A DNA stretch of 64,000 nucleotides from Oligoflexales bacterium (lineage in GTDB: Bacteria; Bdellovibrionota_B; Oligoflexia; Oligoflexales; JALZUQ01), in the NCBI GenBank assembly GCA_023301465.1, contig JALZUQ010000008.1, positions 62,001 to 126,000 on the forward strand, given 5' to 3'. Under the pieces are notes generated by a model. That model worked only from the letters and a program-made list of their open reading frames with translations. It was not told the origin of the DNA and did no database searches. This document shows positions 57,003 to 64,000 of this stretch, piece after piece (position 1 is the stretch's first letter; the number at the start of each line of letters is the position of its first letter). Position numbers and translations under genes: made by a program.

Positions 57003-57950
57003 TTACTTAAACAAAGTAAAAAAGTAAGCTAAAGTTATATAACTTAGATCACAATAATTAAAGAATTTCTTACTGAAGGACGGATCTTTCATTTTTTTAT
57101 AACCTCTAAGGTTAATAGCTAGATCATAGTAGATATCAAGTGGGAGATCAGAGTTTATTAATGCATGGTAATACAAAAGCAAATTGAAAAGCTCATTCAT
57201 TTTACTATCTATTATTTTTTCATCTTTATACCTATTTGAAATCTTAGATCTAGTAGCTTCAAGCCTTTCATTTGAAAAAGCAAAATCTCTTTGTAAGAAT
57301 TCTTTATCCAAATATTCATGTTTTAAAAACCATTCAACAAAAAACTGAATGAGCTCCTGACGTTTTTCCAAAGGGATTGTCTGCAAGAATTCATATTCAA
57401 CTTTAATTGCCTCTCGTTCTAAATCCAAAATGACATTTTTAGATAGAGACTTTATCCTTTGTAAAGTTCTATATGGACCAATTTCTTTATACTTAGAAAC
57501 AGTATCAAAGAGATGGCCTAATTCATGAATAAAAAAAATCAAACTAACACGATCACTAAAAAAACGATTAGCTGTTTGATCTATGAAAATTTTTGAGCGT
57601 TCAAGATAAACATGGAAGTCATACTCTCCTGAAAGAAACATATCTTCATACTCAAAAACAATCATATTCAATCTTATTTTATCATTAGAACCACCAAATC
57701 CTTGATGAACTCGTAAGTAATTTTTTAAAACTTCTCTTAAAATTTTTTTTTCATCTTTTGAAAAACTTTTATCTTTGTGAACGATAAAATCTGAGAAATA
57801 TTGCACCATGCCGTTCTCAACATGGTCTTCGAGACTATCTTGAAACCCCTCATCGCAAGGGGCAGCATCCACTAAATGATTCATAAAGCACATAAAAAAA
57901 AGTGCGTAAACAAAGGTGAAATTAAAGTGATTTATATTCATTCTTTTCAT
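57003..57950 (-). CDS. Secreted HELGH zinc metallopeptidase-like protein
   Basis: About 315 residues from ATG 57950 (a TTG at 57965 and ATG 57941 are alternatives). Signal peptide ends near VDAA. The centre has LIFFIHELGHLFDTV, an HExxH zinc motif with following Gly-His, and about 30 residues later LEREAIKVEYEF, whose Glu could be the third ligand. The rest is helical and charged. Located 41 bp after hemF on the same strand order, preceded by a tiny membrane protein. A periplasmic or secreted peptidase is likely; substrate unknown. Confidence 0.6.
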   Translation of the reverse strand: MKRMNINHFNFTFVYALFFMCFMNHLVDAAPCDEGFQDSLEDHVENGMVQYFSDFIVHKDKSFSKDEKKILREVLKNYLRVHQGFGGSNDKIRLNMIVFEYEDMFLSGEYDFHVYLERSKIFIDQTANRFFSDRVSLIFFIHELGHLFDTVSKYKEIGPYRTLQRIKSLSKNVILDLEREAIKVEYEFLQTIPLEKRQELIQFFVEWFLKHEYLDKEFLQRDFAFSNERLEATRSKISNRYKDEKIIDSKMNELFNLLLYYHALINSDLPLDIYYDLAINLRGYKKMKDPSFSKKFFNYCDLSYITLAYFFTLFK

Positions 57951-57958
57951 GAAGTCTA

Positions 57959-58147
57959 TTAGCACAAAAAATACTCAGCAACAAAACAAAATGCCGCCAT
58001 AGCCCTATCATCGTTTTTAGAAACAGTATCCCACAGGCCTAACACAAATAATTTTTGCCAGTCATGCAGATAAGTAAAGGGCAACAAACCAAAGATCATA
58101 TGAATCATTCCAGTTGCCATCAATAAAACACCGTGTATTCCAACCAT
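57959..58147 (-). CDS. Short membrane protein, truncated DUF6463-like
   Basis: 62 residues with two hydrophobic helices. The beginning MVGIHGVLLMATGMIHMIFG and the later NDDRAMAAFCFV match the first half of DUF6463-type proteins, which normally have about 120 residues and four helices; the second half is absent here, and no continuation is seen in other frames. It may be a natural short form or a truncated gene. It ends close to the start of the metallopeptidase-like gene. Confidence 0.45.
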   Translation of the reverse strand: MVGIHGVLLMATGMIHMIFGLLPFTYLHDWQKLFVLGLWDTVSKNDDRAMAAFCFVAEYFLC

Positions 58148-58208
58148 GATTAGATCCTTTTATCGAATGAGTTCCTTGGTTCACAATCTCCACTACCAGA
58201 AAACACAA

Positions 58209-58240
58209 AAAGCCCAGATGAAAAACATCCGGGCTTTTTA
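58209..58240. terminator. Bidirectional terminator after rpsT
   Basis: Arms AGCCCAGATG (58211-58220) and CATCCGGGCT (58226-58235) with one mismatch, a five-A loop and T runs on both strands. It lies 20 bp past the rpsT stop. Confidence 0.75.
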
Positions 58241-58259
58241 ATCGGTAAACCAAATCAAG

Positions 58260-58520
58260 TTATTTTGCTTTTGCAATCAACTTAGATAAACGGCTAATTT
58301 TTCTAGATGCTGTCTTACGGTTTAAAACACCTTTACGACCAGCTTTTGCAAGCGTCTTTTGAGCTAATTGAAACAACTTCGCTGCTTCATCAGATCCTTT
58401 TTCTGCTGCTTCTTTAAAGTTTTTAACAACTTTTCTTACAGTACTCATGTGAGAGCGGTTTCTTAAACGTGCTTTTGCAGCTGTTTTAATTCTTTTCTTT
58501 GATGACTTATGATTTGCCAC
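58260..58520 (-). CDS. rpsT: 30S ribosomal protein S20
   Basis: 86 residues, very basic and helical: ANHKSSKKRIKTAAKARLRN at the start and KAGRKGVLNRKTASRKISRL at the end, both standard for bS20. It binds 16S rRNA early in assembly. Monocistronic with its own terminator. Confidence 0.97.
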   Translation of the reverse strand: MANHKSSKKRIKTAAKARLRNRSHMSTVRKVVKNFKEAAEKGSDEAAKLFQLAQKTLAKAGRKGVLNRKTASRKISRLSKLIAKAK

Positions 58521-58592
58521 TGTATGTTCTCCATTTGCAGTTTTCTTGCCTGCATTGCTTTACGAAATCTCTACCCTAAACATCTAACAACC

Positions 58593-59033
58593 CTACCCAA
58601 ATTTGTCAATCGCCCCTGTTGCAAGGCGGTCGGCTCGCTCATTATTTGGGTCACCTGCGTGGCCCTTGACCCAGTTCCATTCGATAGAGCTGTGAAAATC
58701 TACTTGCTCCAAAAGAGCCTCCCAGAGGTCTCGGTTTTTAACTGGCTTTTTTTGGCTGTTTTTCCAGTCCCTTGCAAGCCAACCACTAATCCAGTCCTTT
58801 TTAAATGCATCCACAACGTATTTGCTATCTGAATACACCGCGATATCGCAAGGCTCCTTCATGGCCCTCATCCCCTCTATCACCGCCAAAAGCTCCATAC
58901 GGTTATTGGTGGTTTGAGGCTCATACCCTGAAAGCTCTTTTTCGTGCCCCTCAAACATTAGCACAGATCCCCAACCTCCGGGTCCGGGGTTTCCTGAGCA
59001 TGCACCATCAGTATATATCGTTACTTTTTTCAT
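58593..59033 (-). CDS. rnhA: Ribonuclease HI
   Basis: 146 residues. It degrades the RNA of RNA-DNA hybrids. The four catalytic carboxylates are visible in TDGACSGNPGPGGW (Asp), NNRMELLAVIEGM (Glu), VYSDSKYVVDAF (Asp) and GHAGDPNNERADRLA (Asp). Length is normal. It begins 30 bp downstream of the strong terminator that ends the ribosomal-protein unit, so it has its own promoter in that gap or upstream read-through. Confidence 0.97.
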   Translation of the reverse strand: MKKVTIYTDGACSGNPGPGGWGSVLMFEGHEKELSGYEPQTTNNRMELLAVIEGMRAMKEPCDIAVYSDSKYVVDAFKKDWISGWLARDWKNSQKKPVKNRDLWEALLEQVDFHSSIEWNWVKGHAGDPNNERADRLATGAIDKFG

Positions 59034-59060
59034 GGATTACTCCTTTAAAATGCTGAGCCC

Positions 59061-59105
59061 ACAAAAAAACCCTCAAATCTAAATCTAGTTTTGAGGGTTT
59101 TTTGT
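59061..59105 (-). terminator. Strong terminator of the rpsR-rpmB unit
   Basis: Arms ACAAAAAAACCCTCAAA and TTTGAGGGTTTTTTGT around a 12-base loop, with T runs on both strands, between the small MGRGD gene and rnhA. Confidence 0.85.
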
Positions 59106-59121
59106 AAACAGATGACGGTTG

Positions 59122-59226
59122 TTACTTTTTGCCGCCAGCAATTTTTTGTTTGATACGTTCTTTAAGTTTACGCATCGCCTTACGACGCTTCACTTTTGGA
59201 GTTCTACGATTATCGCCTCGTCCCAT
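59122..59226 (-). CDS. 34-residue basic ribosomal-type protein (MGRGD family)
   Basis: Too short for usual ORF calling. ATG 59226 has GGAGA 7 bases upstream, and the product begins MGRGDNRRTPKVKRRKAM and ends AGGKK; nearly half of its residues are Lys or Arg. It follows rpsR and rpmB by 27 bp with its own ribosome-binding site and ends just before a strong terminator, so it is the third gene of a ribosomal-protein unit. The MGRGD start recalls ribosomal protein Thx, but the rest differs. A ribosome-associated role is inferred from charge and context. Confidence 0.7.
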   Translation of the reverse strand: MGRGDNRRTPKVKRRKAMRKLKERIKQKIAGGKK

Positions 59227-59253
59227 AACTTCTCCTTTTATCTTACGTGCTCG

Positions 59254-59484
59254 TTACTTGAGTTTATGACCAAATTTCTTTGCAAACTTATCAATACCTA
59301 ACTTGTCGATGGTACGGATCGTTGAAACAGAAACTTTGAATGAAACAAACTTACCTAATTCAGTTGACCAAAACTTCTTTTGTTGAAGGTTTGGTAAAAA
59401 TCTATGCTTCGTTCTAGATTTAGACTTAGAAACACGGTTTCCAACCTGAACGTTTTTTCCTGATAGTTCACACTTACGAGACAT
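59254..59484 (-). CDS. rpmB: 50S ribosomal protein L28
   Basis: 76 residues from ATG 59484, preceded by GGAGAA. The sequence MSRKCELSGKNVQVGNRVSK, then SKSRTKHRFLPNLQQKKFW, is standard bL28 (zinc-less except for the single Cys). The open frame upstream of 59484 is the antisense-like shadow of rpsR and not part of the gene. It starts 1 bp after the rpsR stop. Confidence 0.97.
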   Translation of the reverse strand: MSRKCELSGKNVQVGNRVSKSKSRTKHRFLPNLQQKKFWSTELGKFVSFKVSVSTIRTIDKLGIDKFAKKFGHKLK

Positions 59485-59485
59485 A

Positions 59486-59923
59486 TTATTCTCCTGAAGT
59501 TGGCTTAGGAGCATCCGTACTTGGAGCTGCATCACTACTTGGAGTTGGAGCTGCACCACGTGGACCAGAATCTCTATCTCTAGAACCTTGTCCGTCACGT
59601 CTACTACGTTGATCAAAAATCTTTGCTCTCATTCTGTCGCGGTCGAAACCAGCGTAAGAAAGAGTAACCATTCCGGTAAAACCTTTTTCGCTACGGTGAG
59701 CAGTACTGTAAGGAAGAATTGCTAAGTATCTAGCTCTCTTTACAGCTTTGCAAATTGCTCTTTGTTGCTTTGCAGTCGCACCCGAAATTCTTCTTGGAAT
59801 TATTTTGCCGCGATCAGTGATAAACCGTTTAAGTATATCTGGGCTTTTGTAATCCACAACCGTGTACGGATCGAGTGTTCTTTTTCTACGAGTTAAAAGT
59901 CGCTTTTTCTTTCTGTAAGCCAT
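59486..59923 (-). CDS. rpsR: 30S ribosomal protein S18 with a C-terminal extension
   Basis: 145 residues from ATG 59923 ([15 protein letters not shown]); ATG 59944 is also in frame. The S18 core is [40 protein letters not shown] and [15 protein letters not shown], at about 20-85. Normal S18 is about 75-90 residues; here about 60 more follow, Arg/Asp/Gly-rich then Ala/Pro/Ser/Thr-rich, low complexity and probably disordered. First gene of the rpsR-rpmB-small protein unit; the usual rpsF and rplI partners are not adjacent. Confidence 0.95.
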   Translation of the reverse strand: MAYRKKKRLLTRRKRTLDPYTVVDYKSPDILKRFITDRGKIIPRRISGATAKQQRAICKAVKRARYLAILPYSTAHRSEKGFTGMVTLSYAGFDRDRMRAKIFDQRSRRDGQGSRDRDSGPRGAAPTPSSDAAPSTDAPKPTSGE

Positions 59924-60102
59924 TTTCCTGCCTACTCCTTCCATCAATAGGGAACAAACATAAGCTAAATTAAGGCTTTAAATCAATGCCTAATATCTTG
60001 TTTGCGTGATTTTTTTTATGGCCGTATAACCAAAGAGCTTAATCACACCATTTAGCTCAATAATTAAGCAATATTTGGGGTTTAGAAGGAACAAAAACAA
60101 GC

Positions 60103-62370
60103 ATGGCTCAAGAAAACTCCCACTCAGAACCAACAAATAAGCAGTCACCACTCTTATATAAGGTGGCAATTTACTCTCCTGTGAATCAGCTTTTTACATA
60201 TCAAAGCCTCCAGCCCATCGAAAGTGGCTCTAGGGTAGTCATACCCTTCGGCCCCCGAAAACTAACCGGCGTCATTATTTGTGAAGACGATAACCGTAAC
60301 CACAAATTTAAATTAAGAAATATCATGGAAGTGATTGATACAAAGGAACCTGCTTTTGACTCGAAGCAAGTCCAAATGGCACAGTGGTTAAGTTCCTACT
60401 ACGGCCACCCACTTGGTGAAGTTTTTAAATCCATGCTCCCGGCATCTATTAAAAAAACCAAAGCATCTTATGTTGCGATCACCAACACAGGACGAAAGAA
60501 TATTCTGTTGGCAAAGATTTTTTCTAAAAAAGACATTTACACCAAAGCAACACTATTAAAACACCTACAAAAACAAAACCTTGATTTAGAAGAACTCATC
60601 AAGCTCAAAGAACTCCAGCTTACCGAAACATCTACTTCTCAAAACCGCACCTTTTCTGAAAACTCAGACAAAGAAGACGAAAAACGTTTTCAACATGGAA
60701 CCAAAGAACTCGAAGTCACACCTCACCCTCAACAAACATTAGCAATTGATAGCATTTGTGATTCATTGCATAAAAGTGAGTACCAAACTTTTTTACTTCA
60801 CGGAATCACAGGTTCTGGTAAAACCTTAGTTTATATCCGCTGTATTCAAGAAATGCTTGCCAAAAACACTGACGCACAAGCATTGGTCTTAGTTCCTGAA
60901 ATATCCTTAACCCCTCAAATGACCTCTAGGTTTCAAAGCCCCTTCGGAGATAGAGTTGCCATTGTTCATTCAGCCATGACGGCTAAGCAGCGGTGGGAGC
61001 AACTCGGCAGAATCAAAAACGGTGATGCCAGCATTCTAATTGGACCGAGGTCTGCCGTGTTTTCATCCTTTAAAAACCTAAAACTTGTCTTTGTGGATGA
61101 AGAACATGATTCGTCTTACAAGCAGGCTTCTGGACTCAGGTACAATGCTAGAGATGTTGCTGTTTATCGCTGCCATCAAACGAAAATCCCTTGTGTACTT
61201 GGATCTGCAACACCGAGTCTTGAGACTTATGAAAACTCATTGAACTCAAAGTACAAACTATTAGAAATGACGGAACGCCCTACTGGTGGAAGTTTGCCTT
61301 CACATTCTTTTGTCAAAACTGAAAGCATCAGCTACCGCGTTCAATCGAAACTGGGAAGTGATCAAGGCGACCCTCCGTTATTAGACCCAAGGATTCTTCG
61401 AGATATTCAAAACAACTTTGAAAAAGGGCACCAGTGTATCGTGATTGTTAATAGGCGTGGTTTTGCTTATTACCTTAAAAACAAAAACCAAGATATTCTA
61501 CAGTGCCCAAAATGCCGTATTTCGCTAACTGTCCACCAATATTCAACAGAACTAAGATGCCACTACTGCGACTATACGACAGTGACCAAAAACTATGAAA
61601 ATGAGGGAGACCTGATTAGCGTCGGCTATGGGTCTCAAAGAATGGAAGATTTTCTCACAAAGAAACTACCACAGTTAAAAATCGCAAGACTTGACAGCGA
61701 CACCACCTCTAAAAAAGGCGTCCTTGAAAAAACACTTACCGCATTCAGAAACAAAGAGATCCACTTGCTTGTTGGTACTCAGATGCTTGCAAAGGGTCAT
61801 GATTTTCCAAACGTGACGCTTGTTGTCTTGAGTGATTTAGAGCAAATGCTGAATTTTGCAGACTTTAGGGCTGGCGAGAGGACCTACCAACTCATTTCTC
61901 AAGCTAGTGGACGTGCTGGTCGAGGTGACTCTGCTGGAAAAGTAATCTTACAAACCAGTCAATCAGAAAACGAGATCATTCAAAATGCTGTCAGGGGCAA
62001 TTACCAAGACTTTGCAACAAAAGAGATCAATTTACGCAAAGAACTTGGCTACCCACCATTTCGAAGGTTCACGGTGATGGAGTTTAAATCAAAAAATGAA
62101 AAGGTACTCCAAGAGGTTTGTCACAAAATTAGCCAATGGGTGGATAAACTTTATACCCAAAGAATTTATGAAATCTCGCAAATGGAGGTGCTGGGCCCTT
62201 CCACACCAACTGTTGATCTCTTAAGAGGCTATCACCGTCAAATCATCAGTATTTTTTCATCAGATATGAAATTTCAAAGACACTTCTTTGACGCTTTCCA
62301 CGCCCGGTTTACAAAGCTTCCGACCCAGGTAAGTTTTTCCATTGATGTTGATGCACAATCCCTCCTATAA
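60103..62370 (+). CDS. priA: Primosomal protein N' (PriA helicase)
   Basis: 755 residues. It restarts stalled replication forks. N-terminal 3'-DNA-binding domain (YSPVNQLFTYQ, RVVIPFGPRKLTGVI), then helicase motifs: Walker A LLHGITGSGKTLVYI, LVLVPEISLTPQM, GPRSAVFSSF, DEEHDSSYKQ (motif II DEEH), LGSATPSLETY, and late GTQMLAKGHDFPNV and QASGRAGRGD. Only one of the two PriA zinc sites is kept (CPKC and CHYC, the inner pairs); the outer CxxC pairs are absent. Otherwise normal length and order. Confidence 0.95.
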   Translation: MAQENSHSEPTNKQSPLLYKVAIYSPVNQLFTYQSLQPIESGSRVVIPFGPRKLTGVIICEDDNRNHKFKLRNIMEVIDTKEPAFDSKQVQMAQWLSSYYGHPLGEVFKSMLPASIKKTKASYVAITNTGRKNILLAKIFSKKDIYTKATLLKHLQKQNLDLEELIKLKELQLTETSTSQNRTFSENSDKEDEKRFQHGTKELEVTPHPQQTLAIDSICDSLHKSEYQTFLLHGITGSGKTLVYIRCIQEMLAKNTDAQALVLVPEISLTPQMTSRFQSPFGDRVAIVHSAMTAKQRWEQLGRIKNGDASILIGPRSAVFSSFKNLKLVFVDEEHDSSYKQASGLRYNARDVAVYRCHQTKIPCVLGSATPSLETYENSLNSKYKLLEMTERPTGGSLPSHSFVKTESISYRVQSKLGSDQGDPPLLDPRILRDIQNNFEKGHQCIVIVNRRGFAYYLKNKNQDILQCPKCRISLTVHQYSTELRCHYCDYTTVTKNYENEGDLISVGYGSQRMEDFLTKKLPQLKIARLDSDTTSKKGVLEKTLTAFRNKEIHLLVGTQMLAKGHDFPNVTLVVLSDLEQMLNFADFRAGERTYQLISQASGRAGRGDSAGKVILQTSQSENEIIQNAVRGNYQDFATKEINLRKELGYPPFRRFTVMEFKSKNEKVLQEVCHKISQWVDKLYTQRIYEISQMEVLGPSTPTVDLLRGYHRQIISIFSSDMKFQRHFFDAFHARFTKLPTQVSFSIDVDAQSLL

Positions 62371-62416
62371 TAGAAACTCATTTGAAGCACCTAATACTTA
62401 ATCACGAAGAGAGTAA

Positions 62417-62992
62417 ATGATGGATTTAGAAAACTTATTTAGCAAACAAATCGAAGGCCAGCTTTTTGAAAACCGCACGATCTTCGTTTCCGAAGCAATC
62501 AACTCGCAGGTTGCACACAAGGTTATTAATGCACTATTAGCTTTAGAAGCAAAAGCTCCCGGAAAAGATATTCATTTTTACATCAACTCACCCGGTGGTG
62601 AAGTAAACAGTGGCTTTGCTATTTTTGACACTATTCGTTTCATCAGCTCAAAAGTGAACGTTATCACTGCTGGGTTATGTGCCAGTATCGCAACGGTTAT
62701 TAATGTCGGTGCAGACAAAGGCAACCGTTACTCACTTCCAAACAGTAAGTTTTTGATTCACCAGCCATTAATTAACGGTCATGTCCAAGGACAAGCATCA
62801 GACCTAGAAATCACGGCTCGTGAAATCATGAAAACCAGAGAAAAAATAAACCAACTTCTTGCAAAAGAATGCGGTCAAACTATTGATAAAGTGGCTGAAG
62901 ACACCAACCGTGATTACTGGATGGATGCAAAAGAAGCTCTTGAGTATGGCTTGATTGATAAAATTGTGACAAGCATGAGCGAGATTTCTTAA
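62417..62992 (+). CDS. clpP: ClpP-family serine protease
   Basis: 191 residues. The peptidase of the Clp system. Catalytic Ser in GLCASIATVI (usual G-x-(A/C)AS(M/I)G), His in SKFLIHQPL, Asp in EDTNRDYWMDA; substrate-binding INSPGGEVNSG is present. The oligomerisation handle helix is normal. It lacks the usual N-terminal loop sequence and diverges around the Ser, and no clpX or tig lies next to it, so it could be a second ClpP paralogue rather than the main one. Confidence 0.87.
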   Translation: MMDLENLFSKQIEGQLFENRTIFVSEAINSQVAHKVINALLALEAKAPGKDIHFYINSPGGEVNSGFAIFDTIRFISSKVNVITAGLCASIATVINVGADKGNRYSLPNSKFLIHQPLINGHVQGQASDLEITAREIMKTREKINQLLAKECGQTIDKVAEDTNRDYWMDAKEALEYGLIDKIVTSMSEIS

Positions 62993-62995
62993 CTA

Positions 62996-64000
62996 TTGAT
63001 CTTCCATGAACTAAGACGACACTGGTTGGCACTCCTCATCACAAGTATTTCGGCACTTGTCTTGGGGTATGTCACAGCAGTGCTTGCTACCCTTACCGGC
63101 CCTCTTCTTAACATTATTTCCTCTAAAGATTATATCCTTACATATCGTGAAATTTTTGGAGAGCTTGTGGGAGCAAGGCTTGAGTCATTTGCCCAGCAGC
63201 CATCTATAGCGGTTCAAGAAAACATCTGGCTCGTACCTGTTCTACTAGGTGGATTAGCGTTGGTGCAATGTATTGCAAGGGTTGTTCAAACCTACCTTTG
63301 GGAAAGCACATCTGAGAATATTACTTACCGCATTAGACACCGAATTTTTGATAAATTTACAAAAACCACTTCTGAGACTAAGCCGGAATCTATGAGTTCT
63401 CTCATTAATGTAGACTCACAAATTATTAAAAATTATATTACTAGGTTTATTGGCGGGTCTAGCAGAGAACTCGTTAAAACCCTCTTTTTATTGTATGCCT
63501 TGTTTGTCATCTCTTGGAAGGTGACTCTGGGAATGCTTCTTCTTGGGTTACCTGTTGCGTTGGTGATTAAAAGAATAGGTAAAAAATTTCGACGTAGAAC
63601 CAAGAGTGCTATCTCTGAATTCTCTGAAATCAATGCATGGTTAGAGCACAGGCTTGGCGGCATTAAAACCATCAAACAATACGACGCAGAAGAACTAGAG
63701 AACAACAAATTTCGAGAGTTTTCTGAGGTCATGTTTCAAAAATACAAAAAAGCAGCCTCTACGAAAGCCACACTGTCTCCAGTGACAGAAGGCTGCTTTA
63801 TTCTGATTTTATGCCTTCTACTTGCCGCTAGTTACTACATTATACAAAATGATCTGATGGACCCTCAAGCCTTTGTCAGTTACGTAGCGGGGATTTCCTT
63901 TTTGTCTCAATCGGCAAATAAACTATCAAAGTACTACACCACAAAAAAACAAGGTGATGTATCCATTGGGCGTATTAAAGATTTCTTAAAATCTCCAAGC
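62996..64000 (+). CDS. ABC transporter, MsbA/type IV exporter transmembrane domain (partial)
   Basis: 335 codons open from TTG 62996 (4 bp after the clpP stop) to the window end. The start is uncertain. Six transmembrane helices of an ABC exporter are apparent (LLITSISALVLGYVTAVLAT, WLVPVLLGGLALVQCIA, LFLLYALFVISWKVTLGMLL and others) and typical coupling-helix text ENITYRIRHRIFDKF, SMSSLINVDSQII, INAWLEHRLGGIKTIKQYDA. The ATPase domain must lie beyond 64000. Fits lipid A or multidrug exporters. Confidence 0.85.
   Translation, partial: MIFHELRRHWLALLITSISALVLGYVTAVLATLTGPLLNIISSKDYILTYREIFGELVGARLESFAQQPSIAVQENIWLVPVLLGGLALVQCIARVVQTYLWESTSENITYRIRHRIFDKFTKTTSETKPESMSSLINVDSQIIKNYITRFIGGSSRELVKTLFLLYALFVISWKVTLGMLLLGLPVALVIKRIGKKFRRRTKSAISEFSEINAWLEHRLGGIKTIKQYDAEELENNKFREFSEVMFQKYKKAASTKATLSPVTEGCFILILCLLLAASYYIIQNDLMDPQAFVSYVAGISFLSQSANKLSKYYTTKKQGDVSIGRIKDFLKSPS

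Noticed and set aside
63433-63732. 99-residue minus-strand frame near the right edge
   Set aside because: Antisense to the ABC transporter transmembrane domain, which is open throughout.
1-64000. CRISPR arrays, tRNA/rRNA genes, prophage or integrase
   Set aside because: None recognised on either strand when reading through the intergenic regions; the only tandem repeats are the coding 39-bp units and the 8.7-kb module.

Overview
The window is AT-rich (by eye well under 45% G+C, not computed) Gram-negative bacterial chromosome, densely packed with genes on both strands. No rRNA, tRNA, phage, IS transposase or CRISPR was recognised. Gene content suggests a free-living, aerobic, probably marine member of the Bdellovibrionota (Bdellovibrio/Bacteriovorax-like lineages). 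The reasons are a TIGR02147-type regulator next to a secreted protein, many signal-peptide proteins of unknown function, a Na+-translocating NADH:quinone reductase, a BCCT osmolyte transporter and OmpA-type outer-membrane proteins. The taxonomic call is inference from gene content only.

Layout. 0-6.3 kb: end of a creatininase-like gene, a secreted zinc metallopeptidase, an OmpA-family protein, then a four-gene His-rich protein/ABC transporter/DUF3299 cluster that looks zinc-related. 6.5-9.0 kb: an accessory patch with a small secreted protein, an exported stand-alone polyketide-synthase-dehydratase-like protein bracketed by direct repeats, and a decaying gene. 9-14 kb: aconitase, an IHF/HU-type protein, a secreted cyclophilin whose ribosome-binding site lies inside a perfect 13-bp hairpin, and an aldo-keto reductase. 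14-19.5 kb: a fasciclin / TIGR02147 regulator / secreted-protein operon and small envelope proteins. 19.6-25.5 kb: BCCT transporter, then Kelch lipoprotein / class V aminotransferase / acyl-CoA synthetase. 25.5-33.5 kb: one long minus-strand operon nqrABCDEF-apbE-nqrM ending in a methyltransferase with a signal peptide.

33.7-37.2 kb holds the most unusual content: two tandem genes encoding complete RpoD-like sigma-70 proteins (regions 1.2, 2 and 4, with a long non-conserved insert) that each begin with an apparent Sec signal peptide. Core-RNAP-binding motifs are kept, while residues that read the -10 and -35 promoter elements in E. coli sigma70 are replaced. I know of no described system of exported sigma factors.

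37.5-64 kb is mainly housekeeping: M3 oligopeptidase, alaS, GluQ-type synthetase, murI, a class A PBP overlapping a periplasmic-binding-fold protein (candidate PBP activator), a GGDEF cyclase with a degenerate receiver domain, acyl-CoA dehydrogenase, hemE, gpmI, hemF, rpsT, rnhA, rpsR-rpmB with an unannotated 34-residue basic protein, priA lacking one zinc site, a clpP-family gene and the start of an MsbA-type ABC transporter. A recurring theme is cytosolic-type folds (sigma factors, methyltransferase, PKS dehydratase) carrying export signals; in a predatory or host-associated bacterium these would be natural candidates for proteins that act outside the cell, but that is inference.
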